Shown one piece after another: positions 16,565-25,236 of a stretch of 34,384 nt of DNA (positions within the stretch are counted from its first letter, which is position 1; the number at the start of each line of letters is the position of its first letter). The notes below the pieces were generated by a model. The model did no database searches and had not been told where the DNA came from. It was given only the letters and a program-made list of their open reading frames with translations. The stretch lies in NCBI RefSeq assembly GCF_012927325.1, contig NZ_JABBGI010000039.1:1-34384 (forward strand), read 5' to 3'. The translations under genes were made by a program, and so were the position numbers. This DNA comes from Chryseobacterium antibioticum. Its GTDB lineage: Bacteria; Bacteroidota; Bacteroidia; Flavobacteriales; Weeksellaceae.

Positions 16565-17017
16565 ATGGAAAAAAATTTTAAAAACATTCATATTGGCAGC
16601 TACATTAAGGAGCGTAATGAAACATTGGAGATAGATATTCACCGTATATGCAACTTTTTCAAATGTACCGAAGAAGAGATCACTGAGATGTATCGTAGTA
16701 ACTCTTTAAATTCTGAAATTATTTTGAAATGGTCAAAGCTACTGGATTATGATTTCTTCCGTTTGTATTCTCAACACTTGGTTTTATATGCTCCGCCTGG
16801 ATCTCCGGATAAAAGCATTAATAAATCCAAAAATTCTTCACTTCCTATTTTTAGGAAAAACTTGTACACACAAGAGATCATAGATTTTATAATAGAATTG
16901 GTAAATCGGGGGGAAAAGACAAAACAACAAATCATGAATGATTATAACATTCCCAAAACAACTCTTTACAAATGGATTAGCAAATACAACAAAAATGGAA
17001 CCCAAGAATCAATATAA
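16565..17017 (+). CDS. Cassette A gene 1: two-part helix-turn-helix protein
   Basis: A 150-aa protein that I know only as a recurring flavobacterial type. The N-terminal half (FKNIHIGSYIKER, HRICNFFKCTEEEI, LKWSKLLDYDFFRLYSQH) looks like an Xre-like HTH that recurs in cassettes B and C. The C-terminal half (QEIIDFIIELVNRGEKTKQQ, then IPKTTLYKWISKY) resembles the HTH of IS3-type OrfA transposase subunits. No DDE or other catalytic domain is present here or nearby, so it is more likely a regulator than a transposase. The ATG at 16565 is preferred over the GTG one codon earlier. Gene 2 starts 23 nt before its stop. Confidence 0.75.
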   Translation: MEKNFKNIHIGSYIKERNETLEIDIHRICNFFKCTEEEITEMYRSNSLNSEIILKWSKLLDYDFFRLYSQHLVLYAPPGSPDKSINKSKNSSLPIFRKNLYTQEIIDFIIELVNRGEKTKQQIMNDYNIPKTTLYKWISKYNKNGTQESI

Positions 17018-17213
17018 TTATCTATTAAACAAAAGTAAAAATGAGATTATAGATAAGATGGGACAAGAATTCAACTTTTATCCACAAAACCTATGGACTT
17101 ACACCTTGAAAATAAGTTGGTTTGGAAGAAAAAAAATTATGCTTTTGTTCTTTGAAGGAGAAAAAGTATCTCAAATCAAAATTAAATACATTTATGGAAA
17201 ATTCACAGCCTGA
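16995..17213 (+). CDS. Cassette A gene 2: small protein of unknown function
   Basis: A 72-aa soluble protein. It aligns along its length with gene 2 of cassette B: NEIIDKMGQEFNFYPQNLW against QQIMAEIGNQFNDYHSNIW, and LLFFEGEKVSQIKIKYIYGK against LILFFEDEKVYKIRVRKTYG. The pattern (helix, then several beta strands with aromatic residues) suggests a small alpha/beta fold. The start is the ATG inside the end of gene 1 (23-nt overlap), and its last 20 nt overlap gene 3. The overlaps imply translational coupling and a joint function. The family is unknown to me. Confidence 0.7.
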   Translation: MEPKNQYNYLLNKSKNEIIDKMGQEFNFYPQNLWTYTLKISWFGRKKIMLLFFEGEKVSQIKIKYIYGKFTA

Positions 17214-17520
17214 TTATAGAAGAATTTATACTGATATTATCTGTAGAAAATATCCTCATAAGGAAGAAAGATGCAAAACATTATTAAATAAGAAAGATCT
17301 GTCTTTTTTAGATATTATAAAACTTAATTCTCTAATATTTGAAACAAAAAGTAAAGAAACTATGAGCTTTAATCAACGTCATAGATCTTACAACGAATCT
17401 ACTATTATTGAGATTTTAAAATATCAGAAAATAAATAAGTTAAATAATACCCAGCTAGCTAATCATTTTAAATTAAGCAGAAATTCAATAGCTAAATGGA
17501 AGACTCTTTTTGCAATTTAA
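17194..17520 (+). CDS. Cassette A gene 3: helix-turn-helix protein
   Basis: A 108-aa protein starting SQPDYRRIYTDIICRKYPHK after its Met. The middle (LSFLDIIKLNSLIFE) is helical; the C-terminus (NNTQLANHFKLSRNSIAKWK) is a canonical helix-turn-helix of the transposase-OrfA/Psq type. Compared with cassette B gene 3 it is collinear over its full length. The ATG at 17194 lies 20 nt inside gene 2, and the same 20-nt overlap is found in cassette B and in the remnant at 34143-34162. It probably binds DNA with, or against, gene 1. No downstream catalytic transposase gene exists. Confidence 0.75.
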   Translation: MENSQPDYRRIYTDIICRKYPHKEERCKTLLNKKDLSFLDIIKLNSLIFETKSKETMSFNQRHRSYNESTIIEILKYQKINKLNNTQLANHFKLSRNSIAKWKTLFAI

Positions 17521-17541
17521 GAATGTGAATATTAAACTTGT

Positions 17542-17874
17542 TTAAACTTTTATTTTCCTGAGTAACAAAATAGAAAAAGCAATATAATGTAAATTTATCC
17601 AGGTTACATTTAATGTTTCAAATCTTACCAATAACGCCTTGAAACTATCCAACCAAGCATTGGCTTATTCTATTTTGAACCTTCTTTTATAAAGTTCAGT
17701 ATCATCAAAATACTTTTTATTTTTCATATTTCCATTACGAGGATTGTTTTTAATATTCCCAATAATTTCTTTTCGTTCCAGAATATCTCTGAACTTTTTA
17801 CTGTCAAACCCGGAATCTGCATTGAGAAATAATCCTTTATGCTCTATATCAGCATCATTCAAAAGAGAAAGAAC
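17542..17874 (-). pseudogene. 3' fragment of a DDE transposase (IS4/IS5 type)
   Basis: The frame LLNDADIEHKGLFLNADSGF, then DSKKF, continues to YKRRFKIE, an in-frame TAA, and ANAWLDSFKALLVRFE. The last block is the region around the catalytic Glu of IS4/IS5-type transposases (usual form FKIE-x-ANAW), and ADSGFD holds the second catalytic Asp. The 5' half is absent: at about 17870 the sequence passes directly into a broken secreted-protein gene, probably the insertion or deletion joint. No terminal repeats were identified. It is inactive. Confidence 0.75.
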
Positions 17875-18296
17875 TTACATTGAACGAAAATGTCACCAGG
17901 GATTTTTTACTTAAAGTGAATGTCTTCGATACTAATGCCGGAGTTACAACCGTTGTCCCATTTCTGGCAGATATTGTCTGAGTAGTTGCTATTGCATCTG
18001 CTCCATCTGCTCCTTCAATAGGTACAGCACCTTCAGATGGAACCCAGTTTACCGTACCGATTACTCCATTACTATCCGCCACAAAGGTTCTAGTTCCCGT
18101 AAAAGTCTGGTTCTGACTTGAAGACTTTGTGCCATCGGGCTTCGTATTGCATTGGGGGTTCCGCTTTGGGGAAGGGCTCTTATTCTTGCAGTCCCGTTGC
18201 TTCTGTTGGGTTTGATATATTAATACCTACAACAAATTGAGCGAATGAGATCGCAGAGAGTGACACTGCAAAAACAGTGAACATTTCTTTTTTCAT
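17870..18296 (-). pseudogene. Broken secreted-protein gene, truncated at its 3' end
   Basis: Starts with a good signal peptide (MKKEMFTVFAVSLSAISFAQ) and a surface-protein opening (FVVGINISNPTEATG). Two compensating frameshifts follow, near 18190 and 18145; restoring them gives ARIRALPQSGTPNAIRS and then SSSQNQTFTGTRTFVADSNG. The gene then reads through GTVNWVPSEGAVPIEGADGA into VSKTFTLSKKSLVTFSFNVS, where it is cut by the transposase fragment at about 17870. The original protein probably resembled the 246-aa one at 11510. It cannot make a full product. Confidence 0.75.
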
Positions 18297-18729
18297 ACAT
18301 TTTGTTTTTATTAAGTCTATAACCTTCAACATTATGGTTTGGGAAGCTAAAAATGTAGTGAGATAATTTTTCTACATTCCTGTTTCACCCTTGCTCTAAA
18401 CAGTTTTTGATAAAACACCTACGGTTCTCTTCAATCTGAAGATCTTCTCTAGCAAATATCTTTCCCATGTATATTTTTATCTTCGTTTAAACTCATCTCT
18501 ATCAAATAAATTTTTATTTTTAAGTGCCTAAAATGTTCAATAATGGACTTCAAAAATTATCTATTCAAAAAAAATGGCATATTCATATGATCCATGAAAC
18601 AGTTTTTTCAAAAAAATAGAGCCGGCATACATGATGCCGGCTCCAACTGATTTGCAATATTGTATTATCTTCTCATTTGAAGTAAATTGTTTTATCACTT
18701 TTAAACTGTCTTCTATAAAAAGAGACAAT
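18297..18729. other. Spacer between surface-protein genes
   Basis: Apart from the terminator at 18619-18643 I see no gene. The left part is the upstream region of the broken secreted-protein gene; no clear promoter consensus was found. Confidence 0.5.
18619..18643 (-). terminator. Terminator of the surface-protein operon
   Basis: A 10-bp perfect GC-rich stem (GAGCCGGCAT with ATGCCGGCTC), 5-nt loop, followed on the minus strand by TATTTTTTT. It lies about 90 bp after the stop of the 166-aa gene. Confidence 0.8.
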
Positions 18730-19230
18730 CTATTTCCAGAAGCTCCACTTTAATCCATCGAACACGGCCATTGTTTTGCTTACAGTATCGTAACATAAGG
18801 TTCCCGCTACTGGACTTTTCATATTGAAAACTGGATCATTTACTTTTGGTAAAACCAGTGCCAGGCTTGATGATTCAAGAACCAATACACCCTGCGCAGC
18901 TGAACTTGCAGCTCCTATGATAACTCCACCACCAGTTTCCGCCGAAGTATTAGGCATTGTACCCGTGAGGCTGCCAGCATCTGATAAAGATACCCAAACA
19001 TCATTCTGACGTACCTTAACTATCTTATCACTACTATCATAGATAAACGTCCCATTAGTAGCCGCCGTTCCTGTAGGAAGCGTATCGAGCATCGGAAGAA
19101 TGATACCTGTCTTGGATAATGGAAAATCTAAAATAGCACCCCCATCCACAGAAGCCTTACCCATGCCCACCTGTCCTTTCATCTGATAAAAATTGATAAG
19201 AACGATTGTTGTTAATAGTATTTTTTTCAT
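18730..19230 (-). CDS. Secreted surface-protein partner of the 1444-aa protein
   Basis: A 166-aa exported protein with a signal peptide (1-20, ending MKGQ), then VGMGKASVDGGAILDFPLSK and GIILPMLDTL, a pattern that opens many flavobacterial secreted proteins. It contains two copies of a short module: GTFIYDSSDKIVKVRQNDVW at about 59-78 and GTLCYDTVSKTMAVFDGLKW near the C-terminus. The same module ends the 1444-aa protein and occurs in the fragments at 12988 and 30019. It starts 22 bp after the big gene and shares its terminator, so it is the second gene of a two-gene operon. The role is unknown, probably surface or matrix. Confidence 0.8.
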   Translation of the reverse strand: MKKILLTTIVLINFYQMKGQVGMGKASVDGGAILDFPLSKTGIILPMLDTLPTGTAATNGTFIYDSSDKIVKVRQNDVWVSLSDAGSLTGTMPNTSAETGGGVIIGAASSAAQGVLVLESSSLALVLPKVNDPVFNMKSPVAGTLCYDTVSKTMAVFDGLKWSFWK

Positions 19231-19252
19231 TGTCTTTTAATTTTAATGTTAC

Positions 19253-22200
19253 TTAGTCATTACAGCTTCTTGCTACACAATTCCAGCTGCTGCCATTATA
19301 CATCTTTATACACTTATCTGTGGTATCGTAAATAATCATCCCCTCTACTGGGTTGATAACCAATGAACTTACTGTACGAGTAATCACAAATCCCTTCGTT
19401 TTAGACTCCAGAGCAACCGCTCCGTTTGGAAGGTTTTCTGGCCACCCATTTTGCTTAGATTGGATCGTAATCCCTATTTTGGTAAACAGATCTGCCGGTA
19501 AAGTATTAGGATCTTTGGTACAGAAGGTACACGCAAGAACTTTCAATTCATTAGATAATGTAGAAGAAGACGAACCACATGCAGACTGAGGATCTATGAT
19601 AACTGACGCCATATTATTAATATATTTATTCCCACTAACATCAGTATAAGCCATTGTATAAGCATTATTGGTATTGACTTTGAATGTAATCGTCGCTGTT
19701 TGTCCTGCCGCAATACTCATTCCAGATATATAAACCTGAGCATCATTAGAATTATCTAAGCCATTAGAGACAAAATTAGTATAAGCCAAAGAGCCTAATA
19801 TATACGTTTGAGAACCATCTAGCTGGTCTGCAAATTCAACATTATTAATTGTTCCGGAATCATTATTCTTAATCGTAACTGTATATTCTAGTTCTGTGGA
19901 AGAAGTACCGAAACATCTATTGACCGTTTTAATGATAGTAGGTTTAGCCGTAACTGCACTTGCTGTGTATAAAATACTGGTGTCCTGATAACCAGACTGA
20001 CCGCTATCATCATCACTTCTGTAAGGTGTAGGTGTATTAATACCTCCGTCTACCGTATAAGTAAAATGAGTAGAATACGTACCTGTAGCTCCCGGATTGG
20101 TCGGTTTTACTTTTACATATATATAGGAAATACCTGATGGTAACACCAAATCATTTAACTGGAAACTCAGTCCTGAATAGGTCGGAGTCTCAGTTCCCAA
20201 ACCAACATAGCTATTGGCTACATACTCTAATCCCGCAGGTAAAGTATTACTCAGATCTATTGTCTTGGACGAACAATTGTTATTTCTGATATCCAATTTT
20301 AAAGTACCCTCTTCACAAGTAGGCAATTGACTCTCAACATAGGAAGCGATGATATTCACATTATCCGGTGTTGGTTCTACAGGATTATCACATACATAAG
20401 TCATATCACTGATATAAAGATAATTAACTGTTTTAAAAACAGGACTTCTATCTACCGTCCACTCGATCACCACTTTATCAACTACCTTTTCAAAATTGAC
20501 ATTCACAGTACCAATATCATAGATTTCATAATAAGGCTGAGTTCCGGTAACTGTGGCCGTAGAGGCATCTATGGAATATCTGCGCCAATAGCTATTATTG
20601 GCAGGTGTAGAGTTATAAGCATAATTCATCTTTGGAAGCACCGCAGTACCTCCGCAATATCCTGTTACTTTTACTACAGTGGACTGTCCTGAAATTTTGG
20701 TAATACCCGCAATCTGGAAACTTGTTTTTGCAGCTTTAGTTCCAATAGCATCTTTCAAGTCTACTGTGTATGTTACTTTACCTGCAGCTCCACTTACATT
20801 ATCATATCTTGATAACTGTGCCCATTTACCATACCATCTTGGAAAAATGGTAGGAATCCATTCTACATTAGCAGGATAGCTTACTCCAATATTGGCGGAT
20901 AATGCTCCACTGCTAGGGGCTGTTCCATTCAACGCTACATTTGTTAAATTATTACTTGTCATTCCTGCAACACCTCCGTTATACCAAGCCAAAGCTGTTT
21001 GCAATACCTGCTTACCGCCTTTGCATGTTTCACATGTGGCAGTTCCAACCTTGCCACCTACGGTAAAGTATTTTACGCCCGTAAATTTAACATTGAATAC
21101 GGCTTTACCACCGGATATAGTACCCGGAATCGTATACGTATTGGAAGTTAATGCCGCATCATCACCTACCAATAAAAATACATCTTTGGTGATATCATAG
21201 GATTGCATATCTACTTCAAGCCACGTTGCGTTGGCATCATTGGTATTTTTCACCTCCCAGGTTTTAGCAATACGCTTATCATCACCTTGCAAAGCAGGAC
21301 AGGCATTCGGATCTAAAAATGTTGTTGCTGTATTATTATTGTTATTATCACCAAATACTAAATATTGGGTATCATTCAAAGATGTTCTCGAAACATTTGA
21401 ATTAATGGCCGTGAAATTTTGTATGGTAGCAACAGTTAACTTGCCCACTGTGATAGGGTTTATAGAATTGGATACTTTTTGATCTAAACTACCGGCCACA
21501 TCTTTTCCAATACCAAAGATATTGTTGTTAAATAAAGTATTGATAGAAGAATCCCAAACAAGATCCCCGTTAGAAGCAACATAATTCATGGGCTGTATCA
21601 AAGTAACCCCGTACTTTAGAGCCAGATAGCTATTCACTTTACTTCTATCCAGTAAGCCCAAGCTAGTGTTATAATATACAACTTCCGGTATTCTTCCTGC
21701 AAAACCATAAAAGCTTCCTCCTATCTGAAGATTTGGATGTACATCAGCGGTTATTGCATCTGTAAAACTAAGATAATTACCATTATAGCCTACCTGCTTA
21801 TTGTTGCTACCAGTAATTGCGCTAATCTGTGCTCCTACTAAAGTCATTTGATTAAAAAGGGCATTATAATTGGTATTCCGTCTATCTACAGCCCCACCAG
21901 AATCAATATAATGAAGTGTAGACTGGTTGTCCGCAGTATTAAGACCGACAGCATATCGGTGAAGAACAGCACTTCCTGCAGCAGATCCAAATCTGAATAT
22001 ATGATTATAAGTCCCCTCGATATTACCCGATTTTGAACCCATTGCAAAGGTGGTATGCAACCTGCCTAAAGCAGCAGGATTAATAGCTCCCGTAAAATGA
22101 GCATAGTTGGTTGAAGAGAATGTATAAAATGGATTGAAGTTACTATCCTTGTCACCACTGGATATTACTGTTGGTCCTGTTCCATTTTTGTTAATTGTAA

Positions 22201-23587
22201 ATCCATTTACTTTATCAGACCAGCTTGTCGCAGTTGCAGTAACTCCTGCATCATACCAATACCCCAATCCCGCGATTACCCCTCCAGGTGCTGCTGAAAA
22301 AGCTGCAAAAGTGAAATATTGAGCATCCCCTAACGTAACATCTGCATAATTGTAAGTTACTCCATTAATGGTCTGGGTATTGGCAGACATATCAGTTACC
22401 GTATCTGTACCATCAAAGACAGCATCTGTACTTTGAATTAATTTCAAATTGGTTAATCCTTGAGGCCACATTACCCTTACCATACCTACTAATCCCGTAT
22501 TCTGTACTTTCCATATTGAGACAAAACGGAAATTAACTCCCGAAATTCCGTTAATTATTGTAGCTAGCCCTTTATTTAATCCATTATCACCCCAGATCAA
22601 CGATTGTCCGTCTGTAAGGGTGTTGATATTACTGCCGTTATTATCTGCCAAAGCTCCTCCAGCTCCAATAAGTACCTGCTGTCCGGCATTACTACTCCTT
22701 GATTGCTTCTGATGCAGGCCTGAAATATTATCACGGGCAATACCTGCAATATTATTATTATATCCGTTATTGTTACCTGCATCCCAAACTGTAGCAGAAG
22801 AAGATACATAATTACCATTTTTGGTGATTCCATACTTCACAGACAGATAGCTTTCTACTTTATTATAATCCGTTACAGTATGCTTACCGGGATATACAAT
22901 CACCTCGGCAATATCACCAGCCCAAAACTGCAGTCCATTTCCAGCAAACCATGCCGCTGCCCCTACACGAAAATCAGAAGTGTTTAGGTATGTTGGTATA
23001 TGATTGGCACCCGTATATTCTGTACCTCCGTTTGCCGAGATATAATTGGGAGCAGAACCAGCAGCATTATGCCCGGTTCTTACCAAGTTTGTAGAGTTTG
23101 TTTGCCAAGTCGGAGGAGGTGTTACCTGAACACCTGAAGTTCCGGTATTATTATCCAAATTTCCGGAAGTCCCAATATTACCAGTCGTAACAACCCTTCC
23201 ACTATTAAACCCCGTAAGGTTACCAGCAACTCCAATTCCCAATACAGTTTTCACAGCGACTGCATTATCCGTTTGCCGGGCTACATAATAGTAAGTGTGA
23301 GCAGAAGATCCTACCGGCCAATTAGCTTTTAAGCCAGTATTACTATACTGTTGATTTGTTCCATTAAAGGTTGCTACCGGATTGTAATTCATATAACTGC
23401 TTGTAGGGGCATTAGCTCCTGTCAGGTTATATCCATTACCCGATTGATCTGTCCAGGCAGGGGACGTTAGCCCTGCATCTCCTTTGTACCAGGCGGCTGC
23501 GCCGGGGACTCCTCCGGGACTTTGGGAATATGCCATAATACTTATAAAAAGCATTATAACATAATTCAATTTTGTAAAGATTTTCAT
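19253..23587 (-). CDS. Giant secreted LamG/DUF11-like surface protein
   Basis: A 1444-aa exported protein, probably an adhesin or matrix protein. Layout: signal peptide 1-21; a LamG-like unit at about 23-430 (AAAWYKGDAGL, WTDQSGNGYNL, then VESYLSVKYGITKNG); a second such unit at about 434-848 (GYWYDAGVTAT, VNSYLALKYGVTL, ending KYFTVGG); a Cys-rich joint (CETCKGG) and another beta-rich domain to about 1090; two DUF11/bacterial-conserved-repeat domains at about 1095-1370 (DNVNIIASYVES and PTIIKTVNRCFGTS); and a C-terminal module (GMIIYDTTDKCIKMYNGSSW) shared with its neighbours. No type IX C-terminal sorting domain or anchor is obvious. First gene of an operon with the 166-aa protein. Intact throughout, unlike most of the region. 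Confidence 0.85.
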   Translation of the reverse strand: MKIFTKLNYVIMLFISIMAYSQSPGGVPGAAAWYKGDAGLTSPAWTDQSGNGYNLTGANAPTSSYMNYNPVATFNGTNQQYSNTGLKANWPVGSSAHTYYYVARQTDNAVAVKTVLGIGVAGNLTGFNSGRVVTTGNIGTSGNLDNNTGTSGVQVTPPPTWQTNSTNLVRTGHNAAGSAPNYISANGGTEYTGANHIPTYLNTSDFRVGAAAWFAGNGLQFWAGDIAEVIVYPGKHTVTDYNKVESYLSVKYGITKNGNYVSSSATVWDAGNNNGYNNNIAGIARDNISGLHQKQSRSSNAGQQVLIGAGGALADNNGSNINTLTDGQSLIWGDNGLNKGLATIINGISGVNFRFVSIWKVQNTGLVGMVRVMWPQGLTNLKLIQSTDAVFDGTDTVTDMSANTQTINGVTYNYADVTLGDAQYFTFAAFSAAPGGVIAGLGYWYDAGVTATATSWSDKVNGFTINKNGTGPTVISSGDKDSNFNPFYTFSSTNYAHFTGAINPAALGRLHTTFAMGSKSGNIEGTYNHIFRFGSAAGSAVLHRYAVGLNTADNQSTLHYIDSGGAVDRRNTNYNALFNQMTLVGAQISAITGSNNKQVGYNGNYLSFTDAITADVHPNLQIGGSFYGFAGRIPEVVYYNTSLGLLDRSKVNSYLALKYGVTLIQPMNYVASNGDLVWDSSINTLFNNNIFGIGKDVAGSLDQKVSNSINPITVGKLTVATIQNFTAINSNVSRTSLNDTQYLVFGDNNNNNTATTFLDPNACPALQGDDKRIAKTWEVKNTNDANATWLEVDMQSYDITKDVFLLVGDDAALTSNTYTIPGTISGGKAVFNVKFTGVKYFTVGGKVGTATCETCKGGKQVLQTALAWYNGGVAGMTSNNLTNVALNGTAPSSGALSANIGVSYPANVEWIPTIFPRWYGKWAQLSRYDNVSGAAGKVTYTVDLKDAIGTKAAKTSFQIAGITKISGQSTVVKVTGYCGGTAVLPKMNYAYNSTPANNSYWRRYSIDASTATVTGTQPYYEIYDIGTVNVNFEKVVDKVVIEWTVDRSPVFKTVNYLYISDMTYVCDNPVEPTPDNVNIIASYVESQLPTCEEGTLKLDIRNNNCSSKTIDLSNTLPAGLEYVANSYVGLGTETPTYSGLSFQLNDLVLPSGISYIYVKVKPTNPGATGTYSTHFTYTVDGGINTPTPYRSDDDSGQSGYQDTSILYTASAVTAKPTIIKTVNRCFGTSSTELEYTVTIKNNDSGTINNVEFADQLDGSQTYILGSLAYTNFVSNGLDNSNDAQVYISGMSIAAGQTATITFKVNTNNAYTMAYTDVSGNKYINNMASVIIDPQSACGSSSSTLSNELKVLACTFCTKDPNTLPADLFTKIGITIQSKQNGWPENLPNGAVALESKTKGFVITRTVSSLVINPVEGMIIYDTTDKCIKMYNGSSWNCVARSCND

Positions 23588-24286
23588 AAGTATTTTTAGG
23601 TTAAGTTAAAATATCATAAGTGTAAAAAGAATAATTCATAAAGTTTATTAATTAAAAATATCTTATAATTAAAAGGTTACAAGATGTCTCAAAGTTTACA
23701 TTATAAAGTTAAATCTTGTTTTGAAATTTTCATGTAATGGAATTAATAAATACGTTGAATTTTTGTATTTCACTCAAGGCTTATTAAAGCACTTAATATC
23801 AAATAGTTAAAAAATGATATACAGAAAAACATTAGTAAAAAAGAAAGAATTCAATTTTCTGTCGAATTTTAACATTTAAATTTAAAGAAATAATAAAGGC
23901 TACATAATCAATGAAGTAACTTTATTATTTTTATACTTAGTACTAAGTTTACCCTACAATGTTACCATTAATTCTATTGTCACTTTGCAGTAATGTTCAG
24001 TTATTGAACACCTTATTCAGCCGTATTGGATGATATTTAAAGGTTTATAAACTTTTCTATGTATAGCTGGTAAAATAAATTATAAACCAAATAGTATTTC
24101 AGGATTTTTATAACTGGTACATTCAAGTATATAATTGACAAAATTTCTTTGCATAAATCTAAAGCCAATTTTAGAAAAAGTGAAATTACCTTCCAGAATA
24201 ATCTTTATAGATTTTAACTAATCTCTAAAAACAACTTACCAGACAATAAAGTTGCCCGACCAGTTAGTACTATTTTCCTTAATATA
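23588..24286. other. Long AT-rich spacer, no gene seen
   Basis: Upstream region of the 1444-aa gene. Frames are closed at short intervals on both strands. I found no convincing promoter pair, hairpin or repeat; regulatory sites for the surface-protein operon are expected near 23600-23720. Confidence 0.5.
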
Positions 24287-24601
24287 TTATGAAGCCAAAA
24301 TTCCCAGATATTTTAAATAAGAATCCAGCAAAGACTTATTAAACTCTGGTTCCCTTATATCGGAATCCTTCAAGAATTCGATTACATTATAACAGTCCCA
24401 AGCATAAGTATTTTGATAAAGCTACTGTGGATAACCTTCATGCATATTATCTTTAGCTTGTAGTAAATAAAGGCTGTTTTTACTGTCATGTTCCCATTGC
24501 TCTCTCCAATCTTTATATGAAGGTAGTTCAAACTGATGCGGATAATTTTTTTTAAGAATAAAAAATTTTTTAAAATATTTGCAGTACTTAAAATAACACA
24601 T
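24287..24601 (-). pseudogene. Gene fragment of unknown family with an in-frame stop
   Basis: One frame reads from about 24601 to a TAA at 24287-24289 and is broken only by a TAG at about 24422-24424 (GYPQ-stop-LYQNTYAWD). The part after the stop (YNVIEFLKDSDIREPEFNKS, then LLDSYLKYLGILAS) and before it (LPSYKDWREQWEHDSKNSLY) has strong coding character. It looks like the end of a soluble helical protein of which the start is lost or very short. I do not recognise it. Its upstream end lies close to the divergent DUF2975 gene. Confidence 0.45.
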
Positions 24602-24602
24602 T

Positions 24603-25234
24603 ATGAAATTATTAGGCAAAAATTCTATTTCAACAGCAATAAGCTGGATCTTTTTTTTATTATTTATTCTTACCGCTTTTCTTTTTGCATACGTCCTGTT
24701 TGGTTATGCAGCAAGCTATTATAATCTCAAAACAGGAAGTCATGTTTTAGATGAAATTTTTCAAACAGAGCTAGTCTCTAACAAATCAAATGATCTGGTG
24801 GATGGAAAACCAGAGAAATTTTATTTATGATTTTCATTTCGTGAACCTTTAAAAAAAATACATACTGTATTACATGGAGTTTTCGCTTTTAATGTATTTT
24901 TTCATTATTTGATACTGTATACATTTTATACCTTTTTTTCTTTTCAGTTTATAAAATTTTTAATGGGTTGACCAAAGATATTCTCTTCAATCCCATAGTC
25001 ATCAAATGCTTGAGAAGATTTTCATGGCTTAGCTTCATTTATGCAACGATATCTATTTGTAATTGGTATTACAATCCTATATCCACTTATTTTCATGTTG
25101 ATAACTATATTCGGGATTATGAGATATTATTGACGGCTTTTATAATTCTTATTTTTGGAGTTATCGTTCTATTTATTGTTGAATTTTTCAAAAAGGGGGT
25201 AGAACTTCAAAACCAAACAGATTTAACCATTTAA
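24603..25234 (+). pseudogene. DUF2975-type membrane protein, stop codon plus frameshift
   Basis: The pieces add up to one protein of about 210 residues with four membrane segments, the DUF2975 layout. The first part (WIFFLLFILTAFLFAYVLFG) runs to an in-frame TGA at 24828-24830 (KFYL-stop-FSFREP, a CGA-to-TGA change is likely). The middle part (GVFAFNVFFHYLILYTF) is lost to a one-base deletion in an A-run near 24953. The last part (DYEILLTAFIILIFGVIVLF) is open to 25234. The small HTH gene starts 3 bp later, as is usual for DUF2975 pairs. Confidence 0.75.
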
Positions 25235-25236
25235 GC

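Noticed and set aside
16565..17520. Cassette read as an IS3-type element (OrfA only)
   Set aside because: Although the HTHs resemble OrfA, no OrfB integrase core, frameshift signal or inverted ends are present at any copy, and three overlapping genes are unlike IS3.
19253..19400. Type IX secretion C-terminal sorting domain on the 1444-aa protein
   Set aside because: The C-terminus ends in a YDT/NGxxW module and lacks the usual KLxxxxL-type terminal signal pattern.
19353..22322. Several plus-strand frames of 60-120 codons opposite the 1444-aa gene
   Set aside because: They are shadows of a clearly coding minus-strand gene, lack start signals and have low-complexity composition.
23000..23587. 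Repeats within the giant gene as a CRISPR-like array
   Set aside because: Repetition is at the protein-domain level with unequal spacing; no regular direct repeats with spacers were found anywhere in the window.
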